Shown one piece after another: positions 1 through 8,370 of a DNA stretch of 64,000 nucleotides (its first letter is position 1; the number at the start of each line of letters is the position of its first letter). The stretch comes from Ilyomonas sp965214235 (GTDB taxonomy: Bacteria; Bacteroidota; Bacteroidia; Chitinophagales; Chitinophagaceae). The translations under genes and the position numbers were made by a program. The stretch lies in the NCBI GenBank assembly GCA_965214235.1, contig CBDCBH010000003.1:1612001-1676000 (forward strand), written 5' to 3'. A model generated the notes under the pieces. The model saw only the letters and a program-made list of their open reading frames with translations, did no database searches and was not told the origin of the DNA.

Positions 1-1414
1 ATTTAACAACAGGAGCAGTACCAAACGGCGGAACTATTTTTCTGTTTGATAAAGAATCTGTAACCGCAAAACTCTGGTAAGGTTCAATATCCAACACATA
101 TTCCCCATCACTCAGCCATTGTACAGCAGTTTTACGAATGTCTTCCGGCGTTGCATTTCTTGTCCACTCAATAATTTTTTTGTAAAAATCCGGACTGCCA
201 CCAAAGGTTTCACTTTGCGCAAGAATATCAGACGTGCCGCCAAAGCCACCAATGCGCTCCATGCCTTTTACAAAATGGGCGAAGTAGTTTGTTTTAGCCC
301 TTTCCAGCTCTTCAACAGTAACACCCTGGGTAAGTATTTTTTTTAGTTCTTCATTAATGATGGTATCTACTTTACTAACCTCAACGCCGGGCTTTACATC
401 ACAAAAAATATCGAACTGGCTGGCTATTTCCCTATCATCAACATAAGAGAATACATTGTTAGATAATTGCCCGTCATACACCAGGCGTTTATACAACCTG
501 GCACTCTTGCCATTTGTAAGAATATCGCTAAGCAAATTAAGATAAGCATCTTCTGCGGTTCCCCATTGCGGCGTATTCCATGTTTTTTGCAAACGTGCCT
601 GTGGTACACGGTCCTCCGCTGTCTGATAATGAATGCCACTCATCTTAGCTATCCATGCACTTTGCTTTGCAATAGGCGGGCTGGCAGGTATTGCACCAAA
701 GTACTTTTTTACTTTTTCAAATACCGTATCAGTATTAATATCTCCTGCAATAACAACCGTGTTGTTATTGGGACCGTAATAAGTTCTGAACCATTGTTTC
801 ACATCGTCTAAAGAAGCAGAATCAAGGTCTTTCATCGAACCGATTACTGTCCACGAATAAGGATGTCCGGCAGGAAAAGTATTTCTTGTAGTTAGTTCTT
901 CAGCAATTGCATAAGGCTGGTTTTCATCCTGGCGTTTTTCATTTTGCACCACTCCTCTTTGCAATGCTAATCTTGATGAATCTATAGAACCTAACAAGTA
1001 ACCCATTCTATCACTTTCCGACCATAATATTTTATCTAATGAAGAAGTGGGCACATCTTCAAAATAATTGGTTCGATCGTTACTTGTGGTTCCGTTATCA
1101 TCTGTTCCACCAACCAATTCAAGAAACTGGATATACCTGTCGCTATTGTTTTCACTGCCGGTAAACATCATGTGTTCAAAAAGGTGTGCAAAGCCTGTTT
1201 TGCCAATTGCCTCATTCTTTGAACCAACATGGTACCACACATTAAAGGCAACAATAGGTGCTTTGTGATCTTCGTGAACAATGAGCGTAAGTCCGTTGCT
1301 TAAAGTAAACTTTTTAAAGGGAATATCTAATTGTGGATATTGTTTTTTTACTATTTGGGCATACAATTGAAGAAACGGAAATAATAATAAAAAGAGAAGG
1401 GGTATTTTTTTCAT
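1..1414 (-). CDS. M16 family zinc metallopeptidase (insulinase/pitrilysin type), 3' end outside window
   Basis: Start codon at 1414; the frame stays open to the left edge, so about 471 residues are present and the C-terminus is missing. Residues 1-20 form a signal peptide (KK, hydrophobic run, LYAQ), implying export to the periplasm or outer envelope. The inverted zinc motif HxxEH of M16 peptidases is visible as HLFEH at about residues 77-81, followed by MMFTGSEN, and GGTDDNGTT fits the usual substrate-cleft segment. Full M16 proteins in Bacteroidota carry two to four such domains, so one or more may lie outside. The family degrades peptides with a clam-shell fold. No -7 box was recognised upstream. 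Family assignment is firm; substrate unknown. Confidence 0.93.
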   Translation of the reverse strand, partial: MKKIPLLFLLLFPFLQLYAQIVKKQYPQLDIPFKKFTLSNGLTLIVHEDHKAPIVAFNVWYHVGSKNEAIGKTGFAHLFEHMMFTGSENNSDRYIQFLELVGGTDDNGTTSNDRTNYFEDVPTSSLDKILWSESDRMGYLLGSIDSSRLALQRGVVQNEKRQDENQPYAIAEELTTRNTFPAGHPYSWTVIGSMKDLDSASLDDVKQWFRTYYGPNNNTVVIAGDINTDTVFEKVKKYFGAIPASPPIAKQSAWIAKMSGIHYQTAEDRVPQARLQKTWNTPQWGTAEDAYLNLLSDILTNGKSARLYKRLVYDGQLSNNVFSYVDDREIASQFDIFCDVKPGVEVSKVDTIINEELKKILTQGVTVEELERAKTNYFAHFVKGMERIGGFGGTSDILAQSETFGGSPDFYKKIIEWTRNATPEDIRKTAVQWLSDGEYVLDIEPYQSFAVTDSLSNRKIVPPFGTAPVVK

Positions 1415-1552
1415 AAAAAAGTTTGAATGTGAAGGAAATAAAAAGAAAGTTATAGCATTTGACATGATTATGTTACAAACCCTATCAAATTATTTTTTTA
1501 TCTGCATTGTCTGCATTATAAATAGAGAAAAATAAAATAGGAATTATCATAA

Positions 1553-1583
1553 AAAAGCCGGTGCGTACAAACACCGGCTTTTG
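1553..1583 (-). terminator. Rho-independent terminator after phoH
   Basis: Perfect 10-bp stem AAAGCCGGTG/CACCGGCTTT with an 8-nt loop. Read on the minus strand the stem is followed by a run of six T, about 20 bases after the phoH stop. On the plus strand it is also followed by T-rich sequence, so it could work in both directions. Confidence 0.85.
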
Positions 1584-1602
1584 TTTTTACTTCAGTTTAC
1601 AG

Positions 1603-2610
1603 TTACTCTTTTTTCTGTAATTGCGGGCGGTTGCCTTGCGGCTGATTATTCATCGCTTCCTGGTAATCTTTGTCATAAGCCCTGATGATGGCTTTCACCA
1701 AACGATGGCGCACTACATCTTCTTCATCCAATTCAATGTGGGCAATACCATCAATGTTGCGAAGAATGCGGGCGGCTTTGTTTAAACCGCTTTGCATATT
1801 GCGCGGCAAATCTACCTGCGTAGGGTCACCGGTAATAATGGCTTTCGCATTCGCGCCAATGCGCGTGAGGAACATTTTTAATTGCAGATCATTGGTGTTT
1901 TGCGCTTCATCTAAAATAATAAACGCATGATCTAAAGTACGACCGCGCATGTAAGCCAATGGCGCAATTTCAATGGTGCGCGTACTCATGTAATAACCGA
2001 GTTTATCGGCAGGTATCATGTCATCCAGCGCATCGTACAAAGGGCGTAAATAAGGATCAATTTTTTCTTTTAAATCACCGGGTAAAAAGCCAAGATTTTC
2101 ACCAGCTTCCACCGCAGGGCGCGTTAAAATAATTTTCTTTACCTGTTTGTTTTTAAGGGCACGAACAGCAAGTGCAACAGCCGTGTACGTTTTACCTGTA
2201 CCGGCAGGCCCGATGGCAAAAACAATGTCGTTCAGGTCGGCAGCAGTAACCATTCTTTTTTGGTTGGCAGTACGTGCGCGAACCGTTTTTCCATTCGGCC
2301 CGAATACAAGAATGTCGTTCGGGTTCCGGTCAACAAAATTGTCGATGGTTTCCGCATCATCACCACCTAAAATCTGTTCAAAATAGTTGTCGCTCAAATC
2401 GCCGTTGCGCTCCATGTACTGCACAACCAAATCAATTTTTTCTTTAGCCTGGTCTATTTGTTCGGGCGCGCCGCTCAATTTAATCTGAGTGCCGCGAGAC
2501 AAAATTTTCAGCAGTGGAAACTTCTTCTTCAGAAGGTCCAGCTTGCGGTTGTTTACCCCAAAAAATTCTATGGGGTTCACCGTTTCGAGGTTAATAATTG
2601 TGTCTGTCAA
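1603..2610 (-). CDS. PhoH-like ATPase (YbeZ family)
   Basis: 335 residues. The N-terminal ~115 residues include a KH-like segment (KILSRGTQIKLSG), followed by the PhoH P-loop ATPase domain: Walker A GPAGTGKT at 134-141, Walker B FIILDEAQ at 230-237, and GDPTQVDLPR as sensor region. The family is the cytoplasmic RNA-associated ATPase that in other bacteria works with the YbeY endoribonuclease in rRNA maturation and phosphate/heat stress; ybeY is not adjacent here. Length matches the family (about 320-340). It is a single-gene unit with a terminator behind it and a possible -7 box in front. The last ~20 residues are Q/N/K-rich and unconserved-looking. Confidence 0.93.
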   Translation of the reverse strand: MTDTIINLETVNPIEFFGVNNRKLDLLKKKFPLLKILSRGTQIKLSGAPEQIDQAKEKIDLVVQYMERNGDLSDNYFEQILGGDDAETIDNFVDRNPNDILVFGPNGKTVRARTANQKRMVTAADLNDIVFAIGPAGTGKTYTAVALAVRALKNKQVKKIILTRPAVEAGENLGFLPGDLKEKIDPYLRPLYDALDDMIPADKLGYYMSTRTIEIAPLAYMRGRTLDHAFIILDEAQNTNDLQLKMFLTRIGANAKAIITGDPTQVDLPRNMQSGLNKAARILRNIDGIAHIELDEEDVVRHRLVKAIIRAYDKDYQEAMNNQPQGNRPQLQKKE

Positions 2611-2640
2611 ATTGTAATGTTTTATTAAAATGGTTCAATT

Positions 2641-2648
2641 CAAATTTA
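2641..2648 (-). promoter_or_regulatory. Possible -7 box for phoH
   Basis: Reverse-strand TAAATTTG fits the Bacteroidota -7 consensus TAnnTTTG, about 31 bases upstream of the phoH start. No clear -33 TTTG is visible at the expected spacing. Confidence 0.45.
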
Positions 2649-2852
2649 GTACAATTTCACAACTATTCAGGTGCTTCGTTTATACACTTTTGTTAATAAA
2701 AACTAATGGTTAAAATGGCGGCATAAAGTGTTTTGGCATTTATAAAATGAGATGGTAATATTGCTTCTTTTAATCATCCTTTATCTATCGCCTTTTATAA
2801 ACAAAAACCTTGGCATAGAAATTTATAACTTATCAACGAAAAATAATTCAAC

Positions 2853-3311
2853 ATGAAAAAGATACTCTCCGCCGTTTTGTTTTGCTTCATTATGGCTGGT
2901 GCGGTTCAGGCACAATTAAGAAAGATTCCATCTGATGTTACCAATGCTTTTAAAGCTAAATATCCGGCCGCAACAGATGTAGAATGGAAAGATAAATTAA
3001 CTGTTTTTGATGCGCAGTTTAAAGACAATGGAAAGAATATGACGGTTAGTTTTAACAACAAAGGCGAGTGGCAAAAAACAGAAAAAGCGTTGACGTTTGA
3101 TGAAGCGCCTGCTGCTGTAAAAGATGGCTTGGCAAAAAGCAAATACGCATCGCGCGATGAATGGAAACCCGGTGATGTGGTAACCATGATTACCAAAAAT
3201 GATAACAACATCCAGTACCGCGTGTATGTTGATAAAGTAAACGGCATTCAAAAAAAATATTTATTTTTTAATCCGTCTGGTCAGTTAGAAAAAGAAGCGC
3301 TGACATTATAA
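2853..3311 (+). CDS. Secreted PepSY-like (BLIP-like) domain protein
   Basis: 152 residues: signal peptide at 1-20 (KK, hydrophobic core, VQAQ), then two repeats of the small PepSY-like fold. The first is about 25-85 (VTNAFKAKYPAATDVEWKD, short strands, KGEWQKTE) and the second about 88-150 (PAAVKDGLAKSKYA, YRVYVDKVNGIQKKYLFFN). This 'putative beta-lactamase-inhibitor-like, PepSY-like' family is abundant and secreted in Bacteroidota; the molecular role is unknown. Stands alone with its own terminator. Confidence 0.82.
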   Translation: MKKILSAVLFCFIMAGAVQAQLRKIPSDVTNAFKAKYPAATDVEWKDKLTVFDAQFKDNGKNMTVSFNNKGEWQKTEKALTFDEAPAAVKDGLAKSKYASRDEWKPGDVVTMITKNDNNIQYRVYVDKVNGIQKKYLFFNPSGQLEKEALTL

Positions 3312-3333
3312 AATATAAATCATTTTTTTGTAG

Positions 3334-3360
3334 AAAGTCCCGATAAATCGGGACTTTTTT
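3334..3360 (+). terminator. Rho-independent terminator after the PepSY-like gene
   Basis: AAGTCCCGAT/ATCGGGACTT stem with a minimal loop, then a T-run; 23 bases after the stop. Confidence 0.88.
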
Positions 3361-3384
3361 ATTCTCATCTTTTACTTTTATCCC

Positions 3385-5241
3385 ATGAAAAAATTAATGT
3401 ATTGTTTTGTTTTTGCACTGATTTCTTATCATATCTCTTTTGCACAACCTGATCGCTGGCAACAGCGCATTCAATACAATATTGATGTAGAAATGAATGT
3501 GCAAACCAACCGCTTTACCGGCACTGAAAGGCTTGAATACTGGAACAATTCGCCCGACACGTTAAACCGTTTGTTTTTTCATTTGTACTGGAATGCATTT
3601 CAGCCCAACAGCATGATGGATCAACGCAGTATTGAGTTGGGTAAAACTATCATTGGCACAAATAAAAACGGCAATGAAATACGCGATTGGGATAGCCGTG
3701 TAAGAGATAGAATCAGTCATTTAACGCCGGAACAAATTGGCTGGGATAGTGTAAGTTTTATCAGAATAAATGGAGTAAAACAAAACCTCATTTATCATGA
3801 AACAATATTAGAAGTGAAGTTATCATCGCCCATACTTCCGCACAGCAAAACAGTGCTGGAAGCCGCTTTCAACGCGCAAGTGCCTCTGCAGGTACGCCGC
3901 AGCGGCAGAGACAATGCAGAAGGCATCCGTTATAGCATGAGCCAATGGTATCCGAAAATGGTGGAGTACGATTACCAGGGCTGGAATGCCAACCCTTATG
4001 TGGCGCGTGAGTTTTATGGCGTGTGGGGCGATTATAATGTGACCATCACTATTGATAAAAATTATGTGCTTGCCGGAAGTGGTACGATACAAAATATAGA
4101 TGAAGTGGGGCATGGTTATCAAACAACTACCAACCATCAACCATCAACTACCAACGCCACTCTTACCTGGAAATTTGCTGCGCAAAATGTACACGATTTT
4201 GTGTGGGCGGCCGATACGGCTTACAACATTATCAAACGGCAAACACAAAACGGTCCGTTGCTGTACATCATTTATAAAAAAGTGGATTCGTTGGAAGGGA
4301 GATGGCAGAAGCTGGCTGATACAATGCAGTTGATTTATCCTTACATCGCCAAAACATTTGGCGCGTATCCTTATAAAAACTATTCGTTTATTCAGGGCGG
4401 CGATGGCGGCATGGAATACCCGATGGCAACACTGATAAAAAATGCCGGCATTGGTACTGCTATACATGAATGGATGCATAGCTGGTACCAGGGAATGATG
4501 GGTTCCAATGAAAGCTTGTACCCGTGGATGGACGAAGGCTTTACCACATACGCAACCAGCAGAATAAGTAATGATTTGCATGGCGGTAAAGGCTTTGCTT
4601 TTGCAGACAGTTACAGCAGTTATTTTCGTTTGGTAAGCAGTGGGAGAGAAGAGCCGATGAGCACTCATGCTGATCACTACAATACCAACTTTGCCTATGC
4701 TGATGCCGCTTATTCAAAAGGTCCCGTTTTTATGGAACAGTTGGGTTACATTGTAGGGCAGCCAACGCTCGAAAAAATTTTATTGGCTTATTATAATGAA
4801 TGGCGGTTTAAACATCCCAACCCTAATGATTTTATTCGCGTAGCGGAAAAACAAAGCAACATAGAATTGCAGTGGTATAAAGAGTATTGGATTTACACTA
4901 CCAAAACCATTGATTATGCGTTGGGCGATATTAATACGGTAAATGGCAAAACGGTTGTAACTGTAAAAAGAATCGGCGACATGCCCATGCCGGTTGATGT
5001 TTTAATTACTTATAAAGATGGCAGCAAAGAGCTGCACTATATACCCATGAACCTGATGTACGGCGCAAAGAAAGCAGAAGACAATACGCCGTTTTTTGTG
5101 CATGAAGAATGGAAATGGACGCAACCCGAATATACATTTTCAATTACCAAACAAATAAAAGATATTAAAGAAGTGGAAATTGACCCGAGCCAACGCATGG
5201 CAGATGTAAACCGCGTGAATAATAAAATAACATTGCCATGA
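3385..5241 (+). CDS. M1 family zinc aminopeptidase
   Basis: 618 residues. Signal peptide at 1-20 ending ISFAQ. The M1 exopeptidase loop GGMEYPM lies just before the zinc site; HEWMH at 361-365 plus WMDEGF with the third ligand E384 give the HExxH-x18-E motif of gluzincins. Expected to trim N-terminal residues from peptides in the periplasm or at the surface. Conserved Bacteroidota features are present (GHGY, NVHDFVWAAD). Between these two blocks lies a low-complexity loop, TTNHQPSTTNAT, encoded by heptamer DNA repeats (4122-4155). The stop is followed within 7 bases by a palindromic repeat element. Function by family is firm; substrate is not known. Confidence 0.94.
   Translation: MKKLMYCFVFALISYHISFAQPDRWQQRIQYNIDVEMNVQTNRFTGTERLEYWNNSPDTLNRLFFHLYWNAFQPNSMMDQRSIELGKTIIGTNKNGNEIRDWDSRVRDRISHLTPEQIGWDSVSFIRINGVKQNLIYHETILEVKLSSPILPHSKTVLEAAFNAQVPLQVRRSGRDNAEGIRYSMSQWYPKMVEYDYQGWNANPYVAREFYGVWGDYNVTITIDKNYVLAGSGTIQNIDEVGHGYQTTTNHQPSTTNATLTWKFAAQNVHDFVWAADTAYNIIKRQTQNGPLLYIIYKKVDSLEGRWQKLADTMQLIYPYIAKTFGAYPYKNYSFIQGGDGGMEYPMATLIKNAGIGTAIHEWMHSWYQGMMGSNESLYPWMDEGFTTYATSRISNDLHGGKGFAFADSYSSYFRLVSSGREEPMSTHADHYNTNFAYADAAYSKGPVFMEQLGYIVGQPTLEKILLAYYNEWRFKHPNPNDFIRVAEKQSNIELQWYKEYWIYTTKTIDYALGDINTVNGKTVVTVKRIGDMPMPVDVLITYKDGSKELHYIPMNLMYGAKKAEDNTPFFVHEEWKWTQPEYTFSITKQIKDIKEVEIDPSQRMADVNRVNNKITLP
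4122..4155 (+). repeat. Heptamer repeat inside the M1 peptidase gene
   Basis: Four successive 7-bp units AACTACC, AACCATC, AACCATC, AACTACC. They are in frame (3 x 7 = 21) and encode a T/N/P/Q/S-rich loop. The units resemble those in the intergenic element at 7726-7866. Confidence 0.7.
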
Positions 5242-5247
5242 TTGAAG

Positions 5248-5388
5248 TGTCTGAACCAGGATTTGTGAGATGAGTGAGATGATTGGGATATAGATGAATA
5301 AGTAGATTGAATATGATTGTAAAAACAAACTTCTCACTTTATTTATATCCCACAAATCCCAAACATCCCATTCATCCCGGTTCAGACA
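5248..5388. repeat. Palindromic intergenic element built of 9-bp units
   Basis: Outer arms TGTCTGAACC (5248-5257) and GGTTCAGACA (5379-5388) are perfect inverted repeats. Inside the right arm ATCCCACAA, ATCCCAAAC, ATCCCATTC, ATCCCGGTT follow each other with a 9-bp period; the left arm read in reverse complement gives ATCCCAATC, ATCTCACTC, ATCTCACAA, ATCCTGGTT. The unit is ATCYCANNN. The centre (about 5300-5340) is non-repetitive and A/T-rich. Lies between the M1 peptidase gene and the ABC exporter. Confidence 0.8.
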
Positions 5389-5415
5389 TCTTATACAATC
5401 TCCCCAAATCCCCAT

Positions 5416-5423
5416 TATATTTG
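5416..5423 (+). promoter_or_regulatory. -7 box for the ABC exporter genes
   Basis: TATATTTG matches TAnnTTTG, 20 bases before the ATPase start codon. No obvious -33 TTG; the upstream DNA is the repeat element. Confidence 0.5.
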
Positions 5424-5442
5424 AGGCACGAAAACAATACTT

Positions 5443-6375
5443 ATGACGATTCTTCAATTGGACAATCTGAAGAAATATTATTCAACCCAAAAAGCTGTTG
5501 ACGATATTAGCTTTAGCATTGAGCAAGGCAGCATCTTTGGTTTATTAGGACCGAACGGGGCTGGTAAAACCACGCTGCTGCGCATGATTACCGGCATTTT
5601 TTATCCCGATGAAGGCACGATAACTTTTGATGGCAAACGCTTTGACCCTGCAAACGACATTGTAAAAATCGGTTACATGCCCGAAGAGCGCGGCTTGTAT
5701 AAAAAAATGAAAATTGGTGAGCAGGCTTTGTACCTCGCGCGGCTAAAAGGCTTAAGCCGCAGCGATGCGATGCAAAAAATAAAATACTGGTTTGAGAAGT
5801 TAGAAATGGAAAGCTGGTGGAATAAAAAAATGGAAGATTTAAGCAAAGGCATGAGCCAGAAATTGCAGTTTGTAACCACTGTTTTGCATCAGCCGAAACT
5901 TATTATTTTAGATGAACCATTCAGTGGTTTAGATCCTTTGAATGCGAACTTAATTAAAGATGAAATTTTTAATTTAGCGCAACAGGGAAGCACCATTATT
6001 TTTAGTACACACCGCATGGAGCAGGTTGAGGAAATTTGCAATCATATTGTGCTGGTAAATTTAGGTCGTAAAATTTTAGATGGTACAGTAAAAGGAATCA
6101 AACAAGATTTTAAAGAGAACTTATTTAGCATTCAGCTTACTTCCATGCCAGCTACTTTTACGAGTGATGCTTTTGAAGTAGCAGGAAATAAAGAAAACAA
6201 ATTCACCGTAAAAATTAATGAAGGTTATAAAAGCAACGATGTGTTGCAGCACTTCATTCAGCATGGCAGCATGATAGAATCGTTCAACGAAATTTTGCCA
6301 TCGCTCAACGAAATTTTTATCCGCGAAGTAGAAGGCACAAAAGCCACAACGCGTTCTTTTCAAACCATTGCGTAA
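5443..6375 (+). CDS. ABC transporter ATP-binding protein (NatA/CcmA type)
   Basis: 310 residues. Walker A GPNGAGKT at 36-43, signature LSKGMSQK at 133-140, Walker B LIILDEP at 153-159, and a switch histidine in STHRMEQ. The C-terminal ~90 residues (FSIQLTSMPATF...) form the accessory domain common in NatA-like exporters. Followed 23 bases later by its ABC-2 permease, so the two form a cytoplasmic-membrane exporter. The NatAB family exports Na+ or drugs in some bacteria, but the substrate cannot be read here. Confidence 0.93.
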   Translation: MTILQLDNLKKYYSTQKAVDDISFSIEQGSIFGLLGPNGAGKTTLLRMITGIFYPDEGTITFDGKRFDPANDIVKIGYMPEERGLYKKMKIGEQALYLARLKGLSRSDAMQKIKYWFEKLEMESWWNKKMEDLSKGMSQKLQFVTTVLHQPKLIILDEPFSGLDPLNANLIKDEIFNLAQQGSTIIFSTHRMEQVEEICNHIVLVNLGRKILDGTVKGIKQDFKENLFSIQLTSMPATFTSDAFEVAGNKENKFTVKINEGYKSNDVLQHFIQHGSMIESFNEILPSLNEIFIREVEGTKATTRSFQTIA

Positions 6376-6398
6376 TCATCTTTACAACCAACTTTTTT

Positions 6399-7721
6399 AT
6401 GAATAAAATCTGGCTCATTATTCAACGTGAATATCTCACGCGCGTTAAAAACAGAACGTTTGTTATTACTACAATTTTGCTACCCTTATTATTTGTTTTA
6501 TTAATTGCCGGCTCTACTTATTTATCTATTCAGGGCAAAGAAAATTTAAACGTTGCCGTAGTAGATAAAGATGGTTATTTTAAAAACAATCTGCAAAACA
6601 GCAACGATATTGTGTTCTCTTTTCCTGCCGGCGTTGATACTTCAAATTATATAAGCAAAGGTTATTCGGCAGTGCTTCTTATTCCGCAAAATAACGTTCA
6701 TGCGCCGTATGTTATCCGCAGTAAAAAAACAATTGGCGCAGGCTCAAAAGAAACCATCGAAAATAAAATAAACGATGCCATTGAAAACCGGATGCTGCAA
6801 AGTGCAGGCATTCATAAAAGTCAGTTAGATTCTATTCATGAGCAGTCGCAAACTACCAATTTAATAACGCTGGAAGAAGGCGATAACAACCGTGTAAAAG
6901 AAAGCAATCAAAACTTTGCTTATGGCATTGGTTATGGCTGTGGCATTCTTATTTACATCACCATGCTCATTTATGGTATGATGGTAATGCGCGGCATAAT
7001 GGAAGAAAAAACCAGCCGAATTGCCGAAGTGATTATTTCAAGCGTAAAGCCGTTTCAGTTGATGATGGGAAAAATCATTGGCATTGGTGCTGTTGGGCTT
7101 ACACAGTTTTTAATGTGGATCGTTCTCATCATTGTTTTAATGAATAGCGCGAAATTTTTTGTTTCTCCTGAAACGATGCACCAATTACAGGCGATGCAAC
7201 AAAACGGTGGCGTAACCGGAGGCAACGTGCAGGCAAGCGGAAGCGCGCAAGCTCTTTATAGTTTGCAACATGCGGCAGGCACCATTAATTGGCCGCTTAT
7301 CATTGGCTGTTTTATTTTTTACTTCTTAGGAGGTTACTTGTTTTATGCTTCTTTATTTGCCGCCATTGGCAGCGTGGTGGAAGATGTACAGAACTCGCAA
7401 AGCCTTACTTTGCCTATTACCATGCCCATCATTTTTTCTTTTATTGTAATGACGAATGCGGTGCAAAACCCCGATACAAAACTTGCTATGTGGACAAGCC
7501 TTATTCCTTTCAGTTCGCCAATGGTAATGATGGCGCGCATTGCTTACGGCGTACCCGGCACCGTTCCTTACTGGCAGCTTTTTTTAAGTATGTTTCTATT
7601 GGTTGCAGGCTTTTTGTTTACTACATGGTTAGCTGGTAAAATTTATCGCACCGGCATATTATTATATGGCAAAAAACCAAGTTGGGCGCAGATGATGAAG
7701 TGGGCGTTTAGAAGCGCTTAA
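6399..7721 (+). CDS. ABC-2 family transporter permease (NatB-like)
   Basis: 440 residues. N-terminal membrane segment at about 21-43 (TFVITTILLPLLFVLLIAG) after a cationic start, then a ~130-residue extracytoplasmic domain, then five or more C-terminal membrane segments (from about 175 on: GIGYGCGILIYITMLIYG, IGIGAVGLTQFLMWIVLI, LIIGCFIFYFLGGYLFYA and others). EEKTSRIAEVIISSVKPFQLMMGKI is the conserved cytoplasmic coupling region of this family. Works with the ATPase just upstream. A second short-period palindromic element starts 5 bases after the stop. Confidence 0.9.
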   Translation: MNKIWLIIQREYLTRVKNRTFVITTILLPLLFVLLIAGSTYLSIQGKENLNVAVVDKDGYFKNNLQNSNDIVFSFPAGVDTSNYISKGYSAVLLIPQNNVHAPYVIRSKKTIGAGSKETIENKINDAIENRMLQSAGIHKSQLDSIHEQSQTTNLITLEEGDNNRVKESNQNFAYGIGYGCGILIYITMLIYGMMVMRGIMEEKTSRIAEVIISSVKPFQLMMGKIIGIGAVGLTQFLMWIVLIIVLMNSAKFFVSPETMHQLQAMQQNGGVTGGNVQASGSAQALYSLQHAAGTINWPLIIGCFIFYFLGGYLFYASLFAAIGSVVEDVQNSQSLTLPITMPIIFSFIVMTNAVQNPDTKLAMWTSLIPFSSPMVMMARIAYGVPGTVPYWQLFLSMFLLVAGFLFTTWLAGKIYRTGILLYGKKPSWAQMMKWAFRSA

Positions 7722-7725
7722 TTAA

Positions 7726-7866
7726 GATGACAGATGTTGGATGACAGTTGACAAATGAAAAAAGGATAAACAGTTTACTTACAACTTTATTTCTGTCATC
7801 TGTCAACCGTCAACTAACATCTGTCATCCGTCAACCACCAACTATCAACCACCAACCACTAACTCA
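7726..7866. repeat. Palindromic intergenic element built of 7-bp units
   Basis: Left part (7726-7757) in reverse complement reads TGTCAACTGTCATCCAACAT and on. The right part (from about 7799) contains TGTCAAC, CGTCAAC, TAACATC, TGTCATC, CGTCAAC, CACCAAC, TATCAAC, CACCAAC, CACTAAC in a strict 7-bp period with consensus NNTCAAC. Left and right arms match at roughly 24 of 28 positions as an imperfect inverted repeat. It runs to within 7 bases of the guaD start codon, so it forms the guaD leader. Confidence 0.8.
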
Positions 7867-7872
7867 AAACCA

Positions 7873-8346
7873 ATGAACAATCAACTTCAATTCATGCAGC
7901 AAGCGGTAGAGTTATCTTCCATCGGAATGCATAACAACGAAGGCGGACCGTTTGGTTGTGTAATTGTAAAAGAAGGAAATGTGGTTGGAAGAGGAAACAA
8001 CAAAGTGTTTTTGAATAACGACCCAACGGCACATGCAGAGATTGTTGCCATTCGCGATGCCTGCACTCATTTACAAACCAACACACTGGATGGATGTGAA
8101 CTTTATACTTCGTGCGAGCCTTGCCCCATGTGCCTTTCAGCCATTTACTGGGCAAGAATAAAAAAGATTTATTATGCCAATACCTCTGCAGATGCCGCCC
8201 GCATTGGCTTTGATGATGAAGCCATTTACCGAGAGATGGCAAAGCCTCATTCTGAACGTTCTCTGCCATCGGAAAACATCGGGCGCGAGATGGCGATACA
8301 AGTGTTTACCGAATGGGAAGAGAAAGAAAATAAAGAATTGTATTGA
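7873..8346 (+). CDS. guaD: Guanine deaminase (cytidine-deaminase fold, GuaD type)
   Basis: 157 residues, the length of Bacillus-type GuaD. Zinc site: H54 in NDPTAHAEIVAI with E56 as proton shuttle, and C84/C87 in CEPCPMCLSAIYWAR. The extended match to GuaD (SNDPTAHAE-like segment, LYTSCEPCPMCL, GFDDEAIYREMAKP near the C-terminus) favours guanine over tRNA adenosine or cytosine as substrate. It would convert guanine to xanthine and ammonia in the cytoplasm, in purine salvage or catabolism. No purine genes are adjacent. Alternative: another nucleoside deaminase of the same fold. Confidence 0.85.
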   Translation: MNNQLQFMQQAVELSSIGMHNNEGGPFGCVIVKEGNVVGRGNNKVFLNNDPTAHAEIVAIRDACTHLQTNTLDGCELYTSCEPCPMCLSAIYWARIKKIYYANTSADAARIGFDDEAIYREMAKPHSERSLPSENIGREMAIQVFTEWEEKENKELY

Positions 8347-8370
8347 TGAAGTTTGTTTTTACTACAAAAA

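Noticed and set aside
4144..4677. 177-codon reverse-strand frame inside the M1 peptidase gene
   Set aside because: Shadow of a clearly conserved coding sequence on the other strand.
5140..5457. 105-codon reverse-strand frame with WD-type repeats (EWDVWDLWDI)
   Set aside because: It is a translation of the 9-bp palindromic repeat element, not a real protein.
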